Part shown: positions 14,934-21,542 of the stretch, in pieces
How the letters are laid out: the number at the start of each line of letters is the position of its first letter
Numbering within the stretch: position 1 is the stretch's first letter
NCBI GenBank assembly: GCA_018971905.1
Contig: JAGWZS010000008.1
Coordinates: 1-21,542, forward strand
DNA: 21,542 nt
From: Rhodospirillales bacterium
GTDB taxonomy: Bacteria > Pseudomonadota > Alphaproteobacteria > Acetobacterales > Acetobacteraceae
Reading direction: 5' to 3'
Program-made: the position numbers and the translations under genes
The notes under the pieces: model-generated
The model's database searches: none
What the model saw: the letters and a program-made list of their open reading frames with translations, nothing else
What the model was told of the DNA's origin: nothing

Positions 14934-16350
14934 TGGCCTGGCCAAAAAGCACCGGCAAGGTACGCAGCAGAATCGCGATATCCAGCCCCACGGACCAGTT
15001 CTGGATATATTCAAGGTCGCTGGCCAGCCGGTGCTCCAGCGCGGTGAGGCTGCGCGTCTCGCCCCTTTGCCCGCGCACCTGCGCCAGCCCGGTGATGCCC
15101 GGCTTCACCCGGTGGCGCAGCCGGTAGAGTTTCAGCGCGTTTTCAAAGCTGATGCCTTCCACCGTGGTTTCCGGCGCGTGCGGGCGCGGGCCAACCAGCG
15201 ACATCTCCCCGCGCACCACATTCACCAGCTGCAGCAATTCATCCAGCGAGGTGCGGCGCAAGACGCGGCCAAGGGGCGTAACCCGGGCATCGCCCAACCG
15301 GGCCTGTGCAAACGCGACGCCCGGCGCGTGCCGCATGGTGCGGAATTTCAGCACCGTGAACGACTGCCCTTGCGCGCCGACCCGGCGCTGGCGGAAGATC
15401 ACCGGGCCCGGGCCGCTGGCACGCACCGCCAGAGCGATGATACCCAACAGCGGCGCGCACAGCACCAGCAACAGCGAGGCAACGGCGACATCAAACCCCC
15501 GCTTCACTATATGCCGGGAAGTGATCAGCTCGTCTGTTACCACCGGCACCAGCTTGCAGCCGCCGGTGCGGGCGCACAGCATCTCAGGCAAATTGGCGGT
15601 GAGGTCGAAGGCAAGCCAGATCCGCGCCGGGTAGGTCAGCAGCTCCTGCAGCAGGGCTTTCTGCGGAGCATGGTCGAAGGCGTCCAGCGCGGGGTGATGG
15701 ACAAACACCACATCCTGCACGATCTGGCCGGAAAAATTCTGCAAAAGCTCGGCGGCATCATGCAGTTCTGGCCAGGCGCCCGGCTCACGCGGGGCAGAGA
15801 GATACAACACCCCGGCAATGCGGGAGGGCAGGTTTCGCTCCGCCAGCGCCAGGGCGAGGTCAGGCGGGCAACGGTCGTAGCACACCACCAGCGTGGCACC
15901 AGCGCTGGCGGCGGCGGCATGGGCGGGCAAAGCCACGCGGATGAGCAATAGCAGCACGGGCGTGGCGGCAAGGTCTGGCAAAGTCCAGTGCCGGAGCAGA
16001 ATGCCCGGATGGTTCAGCAGCACCGCCAGCCCCAGCAGCGCAATGGCGGTGACCAGAAAGGAGGTGGCGACGATGCCACCCTGGCCCCAGCGTTCCTTGG
16101 TTGTGTATCCGCCATGAGACGCGGCGAGCCCGACCGCAAAAGCCGCCAGAATGGCCCAGAAAAACAGATAACGCGGCAAATATTCGGTGGCCTGCCCCAG
16201 CGCCGCGCCCAGCAGCGGCAACACCAGGATGACGGCTATATCCAGCGCTGGCAGAGCCCAGCCGGAGACAATCGGCAAAAAATCAACGTAAGGTTGTGCC
16301 GCTAAACGGGCTTTCCCTGAAGATCTGGCGTTGGCGCGAATCTCAACCAC
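14923..16350 (-). CDS. Polyprenyl glycosylphosphotransferase (WcaJ/GumD/PssY type), glycan initiation
   Basis: This enzyme starts a polysaccharide repeat by moving a sugar-1-phosphate onto undecaprenyl phosphate. The N-terminal half has four hydrophobic segments and a soluble CoA-binding-like region. The C-terminal bacterial-transferase domain (about 283-475 from the chosen start) shows KRGFDVAVA, FRQRRVG at 319-325, KFRTM at 335-339, RRTSLDELLQL at 365-375, GPRPHA at 387-392 and VKPGITGLAQVRGQ. The PRPHA ending is seen in WcaJ-like glucose transferases, so UDP-glucose is a plausible donor (inference). The start is uncertain. GTG 16350 is preferred because AGGGGG at 16360-16365 sits 9 nt ahead. 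An ATG at 16470 would add 40 poorly structured residues and overlap gtrA by 68 bp. The length from GTG is 475 residues. Confidence 0.9.
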   Translation of the reverse strand: MVEIRANARSSGKARLAAQPYVDFLPIVSGWALPALDIAVILVLPLLGAALGQATEYLPRYLFFWAILAAFAVGLAASHGGYTTKERWGQGGIVATSFLVTAIALLGLAVLLNHPGILLRHWTLPDLAATPVLLLLIRVALPAHAAAASAGATLVVCYDRCPPDLALALAERNLPSRIAGVLYLSAPREPGAWPELHDAAELLQNFSGQIVQDVVFVHHPALDAFDHAPQKALLQELLTYPARIWLAFDLTANLPEMLCARTGGCKLVPVVTDELITSRHIVKRGFDVAVASLLLVLCAPLLGIIALAVRASGPGPVIFRQRRVGAQGQSFTVLKFRTMRHAPGVAFAQARLGDARVTPLGRVLRRTSLDELLQLVNVVRGEMSLVGPRPHAPETTVEGISFENALKLYRLRHRVKPGITGLAQVRGQRGETRSLTALEHRLASDLEYIQNWSVGLDIAILLRTLPVLFGQANAC

Positions 16351-16402
16351 AAGCAACCGCCCCCTGGTTGCAATAGTTAACGTTTCATTACTTAAAGTTG
16401 AG

Positions 16403-16834
16403 TTAGCGGAAAACGAAACGCTTGGAAAGCAGGTAGTTGAAAATAAGTCCGGCGGCAGACCCCGCGGCAATGCCGATGACCGGATGCTTCACCACCAGCG
16501 GCGAAAACGCCACCAGCAGAAAAAAAGTGCCGCGGTTAAAAACGAAACCCACGGCATTGGCGATGAGGAATTTCACCCACTGCACATGCGCCGCGGCATG
16601 GTCCACATGCCGGAAGGTCCAAAGCCGGTTAATGATCCAGTTGATCGTCGCGGCGACAAGAAAGCTGCACGTGCCCGCGATGTAAAGGCTCACGAAGGGC
16701 CGGAGCAGATAGACCGTGCCGGTATCCCACACAAACCCCAGCGTGCCGACGATACCGAAACGGATGAAGGATTCAGAAACCCCCAGCCGCGCGATGAGCC
16801 CCACCAGCCTGTCCAGCAGGTCCAGCGGGTTCAT
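16403..16834 (-). CDS. GtrA-family membrane protein
   Basis: The 143-residue product has four predicted membrane spans (around FGIVGTLGFVWDTGTVYLL, LYIAGTCSFLVAATINWII, FLIANAVGFVFNRGTFFLLV and GIAAGSAAGLIFNYLLS) and ends in KRFVFR. The NWIINRLWTFR motif between spans two and three and the closing FNYLLSKRFVF are GtrA hallmarks. GtrA proteins work in glycan modification, probably by flipping polyprenyl-phosphate sugars or assisting glycosyltransferases. Here it lies directly upstream of a glycan-initiating enzyme and a GT2. ATG 16834, 19 nt after the purA stop, is preferred over a TTG at 16864 that would overlap purA. Which sugar carrier it handles is unknown. Confidence 0.9.
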   Translation of the reverse strand: MNPLDLLDRLVGLIARLGVSESFIRFGIVGTLGFVWDTGTVYLLRPFVSLYIAGTCSFLVAATINWIINRLWTFRHVDHAAAHVQWVKFLIANAVGFVFNRGTFFLLVAFSPLVVKHPVIGIAAGSAAGLIFNYLLSKRFVFR

Positions 16835-16853
16835 CGCGGTGCCCGCTTCCGGT

Positions 16854-18143
16854 TCAGCTGGCAAACGGGTCCTGCATCAGAATGGTATCGTCACGCTCCG
16901 GGCTGGTGGAGAGCAGTGTGACCGGCGCTTCCACCAGTTCCTCGATGCGCTTCACGTATTTGATCGCTCCGGCGGGAAGCTGCCCCCAGCTGCGGGCACC
17001 CTGGGTGCTGTCGCTCCAGCCTTCCATCACCTCATAAACCGGCTGCGCCGCCGCCTGGGCCGCCATGGCGGCAGGCAGATATTTATAGTGCGTTCCGTTA
17101 ACCGTGTAGCCGGTGCAGATTTTCAGCTCCTTGAAGCCATCCAGCACGTCCAGCTTGGTCAGCGCCAGCCCCTGAATGCCGCCCACCTTCACCGCCTGGC
17201 GGACCATCGCCGCGTCAAACCAGCCGCAGCGGCGCTTGCGGCCTGTTACTGTGCCAAATTCATGCCCGCGCTCACCCAGCAACTGACCGATCTCGTCATG
17301 CAGCTCAGTCGGGAACGGCCCAGCGCCCACGCGCGTCGTGTAGGCCTTGGCAATGCCGAGTACGCGCCCAGCCGCATCCGGCCCCATGCCGCTGCCCGCC
17401 CCCGCCGTGCTGGCCACGGTATTGGAGGAGGTGACAAACGGATAGGTGCCGTGATCGACATCCAGCATCACCGCCTGTGCGCCCTCGAACAAAATCTTTT
17501 CGCCCTTGGCTTTCGCCTCGGCCAGGCGCTCCCATACCGGCTCCGCGAAGGGCAGCAGCTTGGGTGCCAGGGCCAGCAAATCAGCCAGCAGATCCTCTTT
17601 TTTAAAGGTCGGCGCGCCCAGGCCCGCCAGCAGCGTGTTATGGTGCAGCAGCAGCTCGTCCAGCTTGGCGGAAAGCGTCTCCGGCTCGGCCAGGTCGCAG
17701 ATGCGAATCGCCCGACGCGCCACCTTGTCCTCATAAGCGGGGCCGATGCCGCGCCCGGTGGTGCCGATTTTACGGTCGCCGCGGGCGGCTTCGCGGGCGG
17801 CGTCCAGCGCCGCGTGCAGAGGCAGAATCAGCGGCGCGTTTTCAGCAATGCGCAGCGTCTCGGGTGTAACTTTCACCCCTTGGGCCGCCACGCGGCCAAT
17901 TTCGGCCAGCAGCGCGTTCGGGTCCACCACCACGCCATTGCCGATGATGCCAAGCTTGCCGCTTACCACGCCGGAGGGCAGCAGCGAAAGCTTATAGGTC
18001 TGGTTGCCCACCACCAGCGTATGCCCGGCATTATGCCCGCCCTGGAAGCGCACCACGATATCGGCGCGGCTGGCCAGCCAGTCCACAACCTTGCCCTTGC
18101 CCTCGTCGCCCCACTGGGCCCCGATGATTGTTACGTTGGTCAT
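16854..18143 (-). CDS. purA: Adenylosuccinate synthetase
   Basis: PurA condenses IMP with aspartate using GTP to give adenylosuccinate, the first committed step to AMP. The 429 residues match the bacterial family length. The P-loop-like GDEGKGK is at 12-18, with catalytic Asp13, and His41 lies in [49 protein letters not shown] and the C-terminal TKLDVLDGF region are all intact. The start ATG 18143 has an AGGA ribosome binding site 7 nt upstream. hisZ ends 13 nt before it and gtrA begins 19 nt after it, so it is probably part of a longer transcript that also carries polysaccharide genes. No purine riboswitch or PurR-like site was recognised upstream. Confidence 0.98.
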   Translation of the reverse strand: MTNVTIIGAQWGDEGKGKVVDWLASRADIVVRFQGGHNAGHTLVVGNQTYKLSLLPSGVVSGKLGIIGNGVVVDPNALLAEIGRVAAQGVKVTPETLRIAENAPLILPLHAALDAAREAARGDRKIGTTGRGIGPAYEDKVARRAIRICDLAEPETLSAKLDELLLHHNTLLAGLGAPTFKKEDLLADLLALAPKLLPFAEPVWERLAEAKAKGEKILFEGAQAVMLDVDHGTYPFVTSSNTVASTAGAGSGMGPDAAGRVLGIAKAYTTRVGAGPFPTELHDEIGQLLGERGHEFGTVTGRKRRCGWFDAAMVRQAVKVGGIQGLALTKLDVLDGFKELKICTGYTVNGTHYKYLPAAMAAQAAAQPVYEVMEGWSDSTQGARSWGQLPAGAIKYVKRIEELVEAPVTLLSTSPERDDTILMQDPFAS

Positions 18144-18156
18144 TGCAAAATCCTAC

Positions 18157-19296
18157 TCAGGAGAGGGCGGTTATCGCGCCGTCGAAGAACAAATGGGTAC
18201 AGCCAAGACGGCGGGCTTCATCGCCCGGGGCGGCTTCTGGCGCAAGCCCCGGCACAGTGGCATAGCCCTCGGCGCGGGCCTTTTGCGCCTGCACGGGGCT
18301 GGTGCCGTGCGGCAAATACAGCCTTGGCCGCAGCGCCACCGGCGGCGCCAGGCGGATGATATGGTCCGGAAACAGGGTGATGCCCGTTGCGGGCTCGGCA
18401 TCGCCGCAAAGGTAGCGCCCGCCCCGGCCCAGCTCCATCTGCTGGCCGGTGGCGAAAAGCGTCATGGAAATGCCGGTATGATAGCGGTAGCCGCGGAATT
18501 CCACCGGGTCCACGGTAAGCGGCAGGCTGGGCCGCACCGCCTGCACGGCGGCCACCACATCGGCCAGGCGCTCAGCCTGGGCACGCCCGGCTTCCGGCAA
18601 ACCAGCCGCCAGCAGGGCAGGCACGGCGCGGGCGGCAGGGCCACTGGCATCCAGCAGGTTCAGCAACAGCGTGGTCTGGGTGCCACCAAGCTCAGCCACG
18701 GCGGCGGCATCCTTGCGGTCCAGCGCGTGGGCCAGTGCGGGGTGCAGGTGAGCGGGCACCGCATCCAGCAGGCTCGGCACCAGGCGGGGGATGGTGAGGT
18801 CGATGGAAAGCTCCTTCAGCCCCACCGCCTCCAGCGCGGCAATGGCGGTGAGGATGATCTCCGCGTCGGCGGCGGCGGTATCATTGCCGATCAGCTCGAT
18901 CCCGGCCTGGGAGAGCTGACGTTCCGGCTGCATCTGGGTGCCACGCACCAGCAGCACCGGGCCGGAATACGCCAGGCGCAGCGGGCGCTGGGCAGCGGCC
19001 ATACGGCTGGTGGCCAGCCGGCCGATCTGCGGCGTGGTGTCCGCCCGCAGGCCCATCATGCGCTGGCTTTCGGGGTCCATCAGCCGGAAGGTCTGGTCTG
19101 ACGTGGCGGCACCGGGCCCCGCGAAGAGGGAATCCTCAAACTCCAGCAAAGGCGGGGTGACGCGCTGATAGCCGTGGGCGGCGAAGCAATCCATGATCGC
19201 TTCGGCGGAGCGCGCCTGGCGTTCGGCCTCCGGCGGCAGCACATCGGCAAGCCCGGCAGGCAGCAAGGCGGGATGGGTGGTTGGCGTTTCGTTCAT
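18157..19296 (-). CDS. hisZ: ATP phosphoribosyltransferase regulatory subunit (HisZ)
   Basis: HisZ is a catalytically inactive relative of histidyl-tRNA synthetase. It joins short-form HisG to form the hetero-octameric first enzyme of histidine synthesis and makes it responsive to histidine. The 379-residue product opens with LLPAGLADVLPPEAE and contains the class II synthetase core (FEDSLFAG, QTFRLMDPESQRMMGLRADTTPQIGRL, YSGPVLLVRGTQMQPERQLSQAGIELIG). It also has EFRGYRYHTGISMTLFATG and GRGGRYLCGD. It ends without the anticodon-binding domain of true HisRS, which separates it from hisS. A hisG of the short form must be elsewhere because none is in the window. ATG 19296 is chosen over a TTG two codons earlier. 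purA follows after 13 nt. Confidence 0.93.
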   Translation of the reverse strand: MNETPTTHPALLPAGLADVLPPEAERQARSAEAIMDCFAAHGYQRVTPPLLEFEDSLFAGPGAATSDQTFRLMDPESQRMMGLRADTTPQIGRLATSRMAAAQRPLRLAYSGPVLLVRGTQMQPERQLSQAGIELIGNDTAAADAEIILTAIAALEAVGLKELSIDLTIPRLVPSLLDAVPAHLHPALAHALDRKDAAAVAELGGTQTTLLLNLLDASGPAARAVPALLAAGLPEAGRAQAERLADVVAAVQAVRPSLPLTVDPVEFRGYRYHTGISMTLFATGQQMELGRGGRYLCGDAEPATGITLFPDHIIRLAPPVALRPRLYLPHGTSPVQAQKARAEGYATVPGLAPEAAPGDEARRLGCTHLFFDGAITALS

Positions 19297-19320
19297 CTTC
19301 AACCCAGTGATTGGCGCGGC

Positions 19321-19349
19321 GCTATAACATCATGCGCCAGCACGGCCAA
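19321..19349 (-). promoter_or_regulatory. Candidate sigma-70 promoter of the hisZ-purA unit
   Basis: Reading the minus strand, TTGGCC (19344-19349) and TATAGC (19321-19326) are separated by 17 bp. Each matches four of six consensus positions. Transcription would start near 19314, leaving a short leader of about 18 nt before the hisZ ATG at 19296. It lies in the 114-bp divergent space shared with the MBOAT gene. This is a prediction from hexamers and spacing only. Confidence 0.4.
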
Positions 19350-19410
19350 TGGACGGGTGCGCAACGCTGGGTTAAGCAGCAAAACAACAACCTTACCGAG
19401 TGTTAATAAA

Positions 19411-20796
19411 TTGCTTTTCAACAGCAAGCTGTTCATTCTGGGCTTTCTGCCGCTGGCTTTGGGAGGGTTTTTGGCGCTGGGGCGGCGAAAGACGGCGCTT
19501 TGGTGGCTGCTGGGGTGCAGCCTGGTGTTTTATGGCTGGTGGAAGCCCCCCTTGCTGGCGCTGCTGCTGGGCTCCATCGGGGTGAATTATGCGCTGGCCG
19601 GGCTGGCGCGGCGCAAGGCCTGGCTGGTGGCAGGGCTGGTGTTCAATCTCGGGCTGCTGGGGTGGTTTAAATATGCCGGCATGTTCGGGGTGCCGGGCAT
19701 CGTGCTGCCGTTGGGAATATCTTTTTTCACCTTCCAGCAGATCATGTTTCTGGTGGATACGTATCGCGACCAAACCAAACCGCCGCCTTTTCTGGATTAT
19801 GCCTGTTTCATCGCCTTCTTTCCGCACCTCATCGCCGGGCCGATCATGCGGCCCAGCCACATATTGCCGCAGCTTGCGGCACTGGCGCCACGGCGGGAGG
19901 TGCAGGCGAGGCTGACGGAAGGCGTTGAGATTTTTCTGCTTGGGCTGGCCAAAAAGATCGTGCTGGCGGATGGACTTTCGCGCTTCACCGACCCCGGCTT
20001 CGCCGCGGCGGCGCGGGGGGATGCAATCTCCTTCATCGAGGCATGGGTGGCGCTGCTGGCTTATGCGTTGCAGATCTATTTCGATTTCTCTGGCTATTCA
20101 GACATGGCGATCGGCCTCGCCAGAATGTTCGGCATCAGCTTTCCGCTGAATTTCCGCTCTCCTTATCAGGCCAGCGACATCAGCGATTTCTGGCGGCGCT
20201 GGAACATCACGCTGAGTATGTTCCTGCGGGATTATCTCTACATTCCGTTGGGCGGAAACCGGCATGGCGAGGGCAAGCGCATCCGCAATTTAATGGCGAC
20301 GATGCTGCTGGGCGGCTTGTGGCATGGGGCGGCATGGCGGTTTATGCTGTGGGGCGGGCTGCATGGTGTGTTTCTGATCATCCATGGCTGGTGCAAGGGA
20401 TTACGGATTCCGCGCCACGCCTCCTGGTTCATCACCCTGGCGTCGGTAACATTGGCATGGGTGCCGTTCCGCGCCACGAATTTCAACGCGGCGGTGGAGA
20501 TGTATCGCGGGTTGTTTGGGCTGAACGGGCTGGCAGTGCCCGCGATGCTGGCAAAGATGATTCCATTTGGCCATGTGGTGCCAGTGCTGCCCTGGCTTGG
20601 CGATGCACGCAGCATGAGCTTGCCGCAGGGTTTACTGTTGCTGAGGGTGGGTTGGTTCGTGGCGCTTTGTCTGCCTGATTTACACAGCATGGGCATAAAG
20701 CGGCGCAGCGTGGCGCTGATGGCAAGTTTTGCCTTCAGTATGCAAGCGCTGTTCTTCGCGCCAGCGGCAATTCCGTTTTTGTATTTCCAGTTCTGA
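19411..20796 (+). CDS. MBOAT-family polysaccharide O-acyltransferase (AlgI/DltB-like)
   Basis: The 461-residue membrane protein transfers acyl groups, usually acetyl, across the inner membrane for attachment to an exported polymer. The N-terminus MLFNSKLFILGFLPLAL matches the AlgI-type consensus. LPLGISFFTFQQIMFLVDTYR at 99-119, FFPHLIAGPIMRP at 136-148, QIYFDFSGYSDMAIGLARMFG at 221-241, SDFWRRWNITLSMFLRDYLYIPLGGNR at 258-284 and GGLWHGAAW at 301-309 follow, with His305 as the invariant MBOAT histidine. The start is TTG at 19411. The frame stays open far upstream into hisZ antisense sequence, but the consensus begins exactly here and no in-frame ATG is suitable. Its TGA overlaps the next gene's ATG by 1 nt. 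The acyl acceptor is unknown. Alginate is not implied. Confidence 0.93.
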   Translation: MLFNSKLFILGFLPLALGGFLALGRRKTALWWLLGCSLVFYGWWKPPLLALLLGSIGVNYALAGLARRKAWLVAGLVFNLGLLGWFKYAGMFGVPGIVLPLGISFFTFQQIMFLVDTYRDQTKPPPFLDYACFIAFFPHLIAGPIMRPSHILPQLAALAPRREVQARLTEGVEIFLLGLAKKIVLADGLSRFTDPGFAAAARGDAISFIEAWVALLAYALQIYFDFSGYSDMAIGLARMFGISFPLNFRSPYQASDISDFWRRWNITLSMFLRDYLYIPLGGNRHGEGKRIRNLMATMLLGGLWHGAAWRFMLWGGLHGVFLIIHGWCKGLRIPRHASWFITLASVTLAWVPFRATNFNAAVEMYRGLFGLNGLAVPAMLAKMIPFGHVVPVLPWLGDARSMSLPQGLLLLRVGWFVALCLPDLHSMGIKRRSVALMASFAFSMQALFFAPAAIPFLYFQF

Positions 20797-21542
20797 TGAA
20801 AAGATTGCTGATTTGCGCTGCCGCTTCGGTGGTGCTGTATCTGTTGCTGTTCGGGCTGGTGCTGAAACGGCCGCTCTCACTGGGGCCGCTGCTTCTGGAA
20901 ATAACACAGAAACAGGCACGGCTGGCCACCCTGCCCTCACCAAAACTGGTGATTCTTGCTGGCTCCAACGGGCCTTATTCGCATAGCTGCGCGGTGATGG
21001 GGCCGATGCTGGGCATGCCGTGCGAAAATGCCGGCATTGCGGTGGGGATCGGGCTGGACGAGATTTTCGCCCGCTACGCGCCCACGCTGCATGCGGGCGA
21101 TGTGGTTTATATGCCGATGGAGCTTGAGCAATACGCGATGACCGCAGCGCAATATCGGGCCTTGGTGGATGGCGCGATGCTACTGCGGCACGACCCAGCA
21201 ATGCTGTGGCATTTGCCTCTGGGCCGGGATTTGGGCGCGCTGTTCTGCTGCACATTGGCGGACGGGCTGGAGGCAATTGCGGAAATGCCACTGTCGGCGT
21301 TGGGGGTTCGCAACGGAGCAAAAATGTTGGCGGCGGAATATAATGCGCAGGGGGACCGGGTGGATAATAATCTGGCCGGGGCAGATAAAACGCTGCTGTC
21401 TGGTCCTGCCCGGGTGGAACCTTCGGCAGCGGCAATTCAAGACGGTTACGGCACGAAACTGATTGCGCGGTTTGTAGCGCAGGAGCGAGCGAAGGGTGTT
21501 GTGGTGATTGGCGGTTGGCCGACGGAGTTTGTTGATGCACGG
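20796..21542 (+). CDS. SGNH-like membrane-anchored partner of the MBOAT acyltransferase (partial)
   Basis: The frame from ATG 20796 stays open to the right edge, giving 249 residues with the C-terminus missing. A basic start (MKRLL) leads into one membrane span (about 5-23), so the rest is probably periplasmic. Near 51-60, LVILAGSNGP resembles the first block of SGNH/DltD/AlgX-type proteins (Gly-Ser followed by a loop). AGIAVGIGLDEI at 79-90 and LHAGDVVYMPMELEQY at 98-113 fit the same fold. GSN in place of GDS or GSS is a variant. The TGATG overlap with the MBOAT gene means coupled translation. In AlgI/AlgJ-X, PatA/PatB and DltB/DltD systems a periplasmic SGNH-like partner completes acyl transfer, and I infer that role here. 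Any His/Asp pair of the triad lies beyond or near the edge and cannot be checked. Confidence 0.75.
   Translation, partial: MKRLLICAAASVVLYLLLFGLVLKRPLSLGPLLLEITQKQARLATLPSPKLVILAGSNGPYSHSCAVMGPMLGMPCENAGIAVGIGLDEIFARYAPTLHAGDVVYMPMELEQYAMTAAQYRALVDGAMLLRHDPAMLWHLPLGRDLGALFCCTLADGLEAIAEMPLSALGVRNGAKMLAAEYNAQGDRVDNNLAGADKTLLSGPARVEPSAAAIQDGYGTKLIARFVAQERAKGVVVIGGWPTEFVDAR

Noticed and set aside
14488..15951. A 487-codon plus-strand open frame opposite the GT2 and glycosylphosphotransferase genes.
   Set aside because: The minus strand carries clear family motifs throughout. The plus-strand translation is low-complexity and has no domain pattern.
16716..18359. A 547-codon open frame on the plus strand across purA and its flanks.
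   Set aside because: It is wholly antisense to gtrA, purA and hisZ, has Arg/His/Gln-rich composition with no recognisable motif, and is the usual by-product of high-GC codon bias.
18157..19296. HisZ gene as a histidyl-tRNA synthetase.
   Set aside because: The protein ends near 379 residues without the anticodon-binding domain, and it pairs with purA as HisZ commonly does in Alphaproteobacteria.
19174..19410. An N-terminal extension of the MBOAT gene upstream of TTG 19411.
   Set aside because: The extension is antisense to hisZ and hydrophilic with no family similarity. The AlgI-type consensus MLFNS begins exactly at the TTG.
1..21542. CRISPR arrays, tRNA or rRNA genes, insertion-sequence ends and riboswitches.
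   Set aside because: Reading both strands showed no spaced direct repeats, cloverleaf sequences, rRNA stretches, transposase motifs or recognisable riboswitch cores.

Overview
The window is a gene-dense, GC-rich bacterial chromosome segment that reads as Alphaproteobacteria, most likely Acetobacteraceae or a close Rhodospirillales relative. The lineage clues are a perfect GTTC-N7-GTTC SOS box between divergent uvrA and ssb, an AroK-AroB fusion divergent from xerD, a hisZ-purA pair, and a UvrA with CPVS in place of the first CxxC pair. The taxonomic call is inference. No RNA gene, insertion sequence, CRISPR array or phage gene was found. The longest gap between genes is under 200 bp.

Layout, left to right. 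(1) 1-4198: a YiiX-like permuted papain-fold gene cut by the left edge sits 3 nt behind uvrA on the minus strand. ssb diverges from uvrA across an SOS-box regulatory region. (2) 4344-6186: a small secreted protein with two polyhistidine tracts around three Tyr/Pro repeats (+), an unassigned 245-aa protein (-), and a lipocalin lipoprotein (+). (3) 6183-9828, minus strand: a SlyB-like lipoprotein, then a tightly packed series of ABC-2 permease, ATPase, D-amino-acid aminotransferase and PaiB-like protein with 3-4 nt gaps. (4) 9997-13963: a lytic transglycosylase lipoprotein with a SPOR domain (+), aroKB (-) and xerD (+). (5) 13944-19296, minus strand: hisZ, purA, gtrA, a polyprenyl glycosylphosphotransferase and a family 2 glycosyltransferase in one apparent transcription unit. 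(6) 19411 to the right edge, plus strand: an MBOAT acyltransferase overlapping by 1 nt an SGNH-like membrane-anchored partner that runs off the window.

How the genes work together. Three blocks concern the cell envelope: polymer export (Wzm/Wzt type), glycan initiation and extension (glycosylphosphotransferase, GT2, GtrA), and O-acylation (MBOAT plus SGNH-like). They are consistent with dispersed parts of one surface-polysaccharide pathway, but nothing here proves that they act on the same polymer. They alternate with housekeeping genes for DNA repair, shikimate, purine and histidine synthesis, and chromosome dimer resolution. All four convergent gene junctions overlap or nearly touch, leaving no room for dedicated terminators, and several genes need TTG or GTG starts. 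I see no clear undescribed defence or mobile system. The most useful leads are the His/Tyr-Pro secreted protein, the dat-paiB pair downstream of a polymer exporter, the glycan genes behind hisZ-purA, and the MBOAT/SGNH pair.
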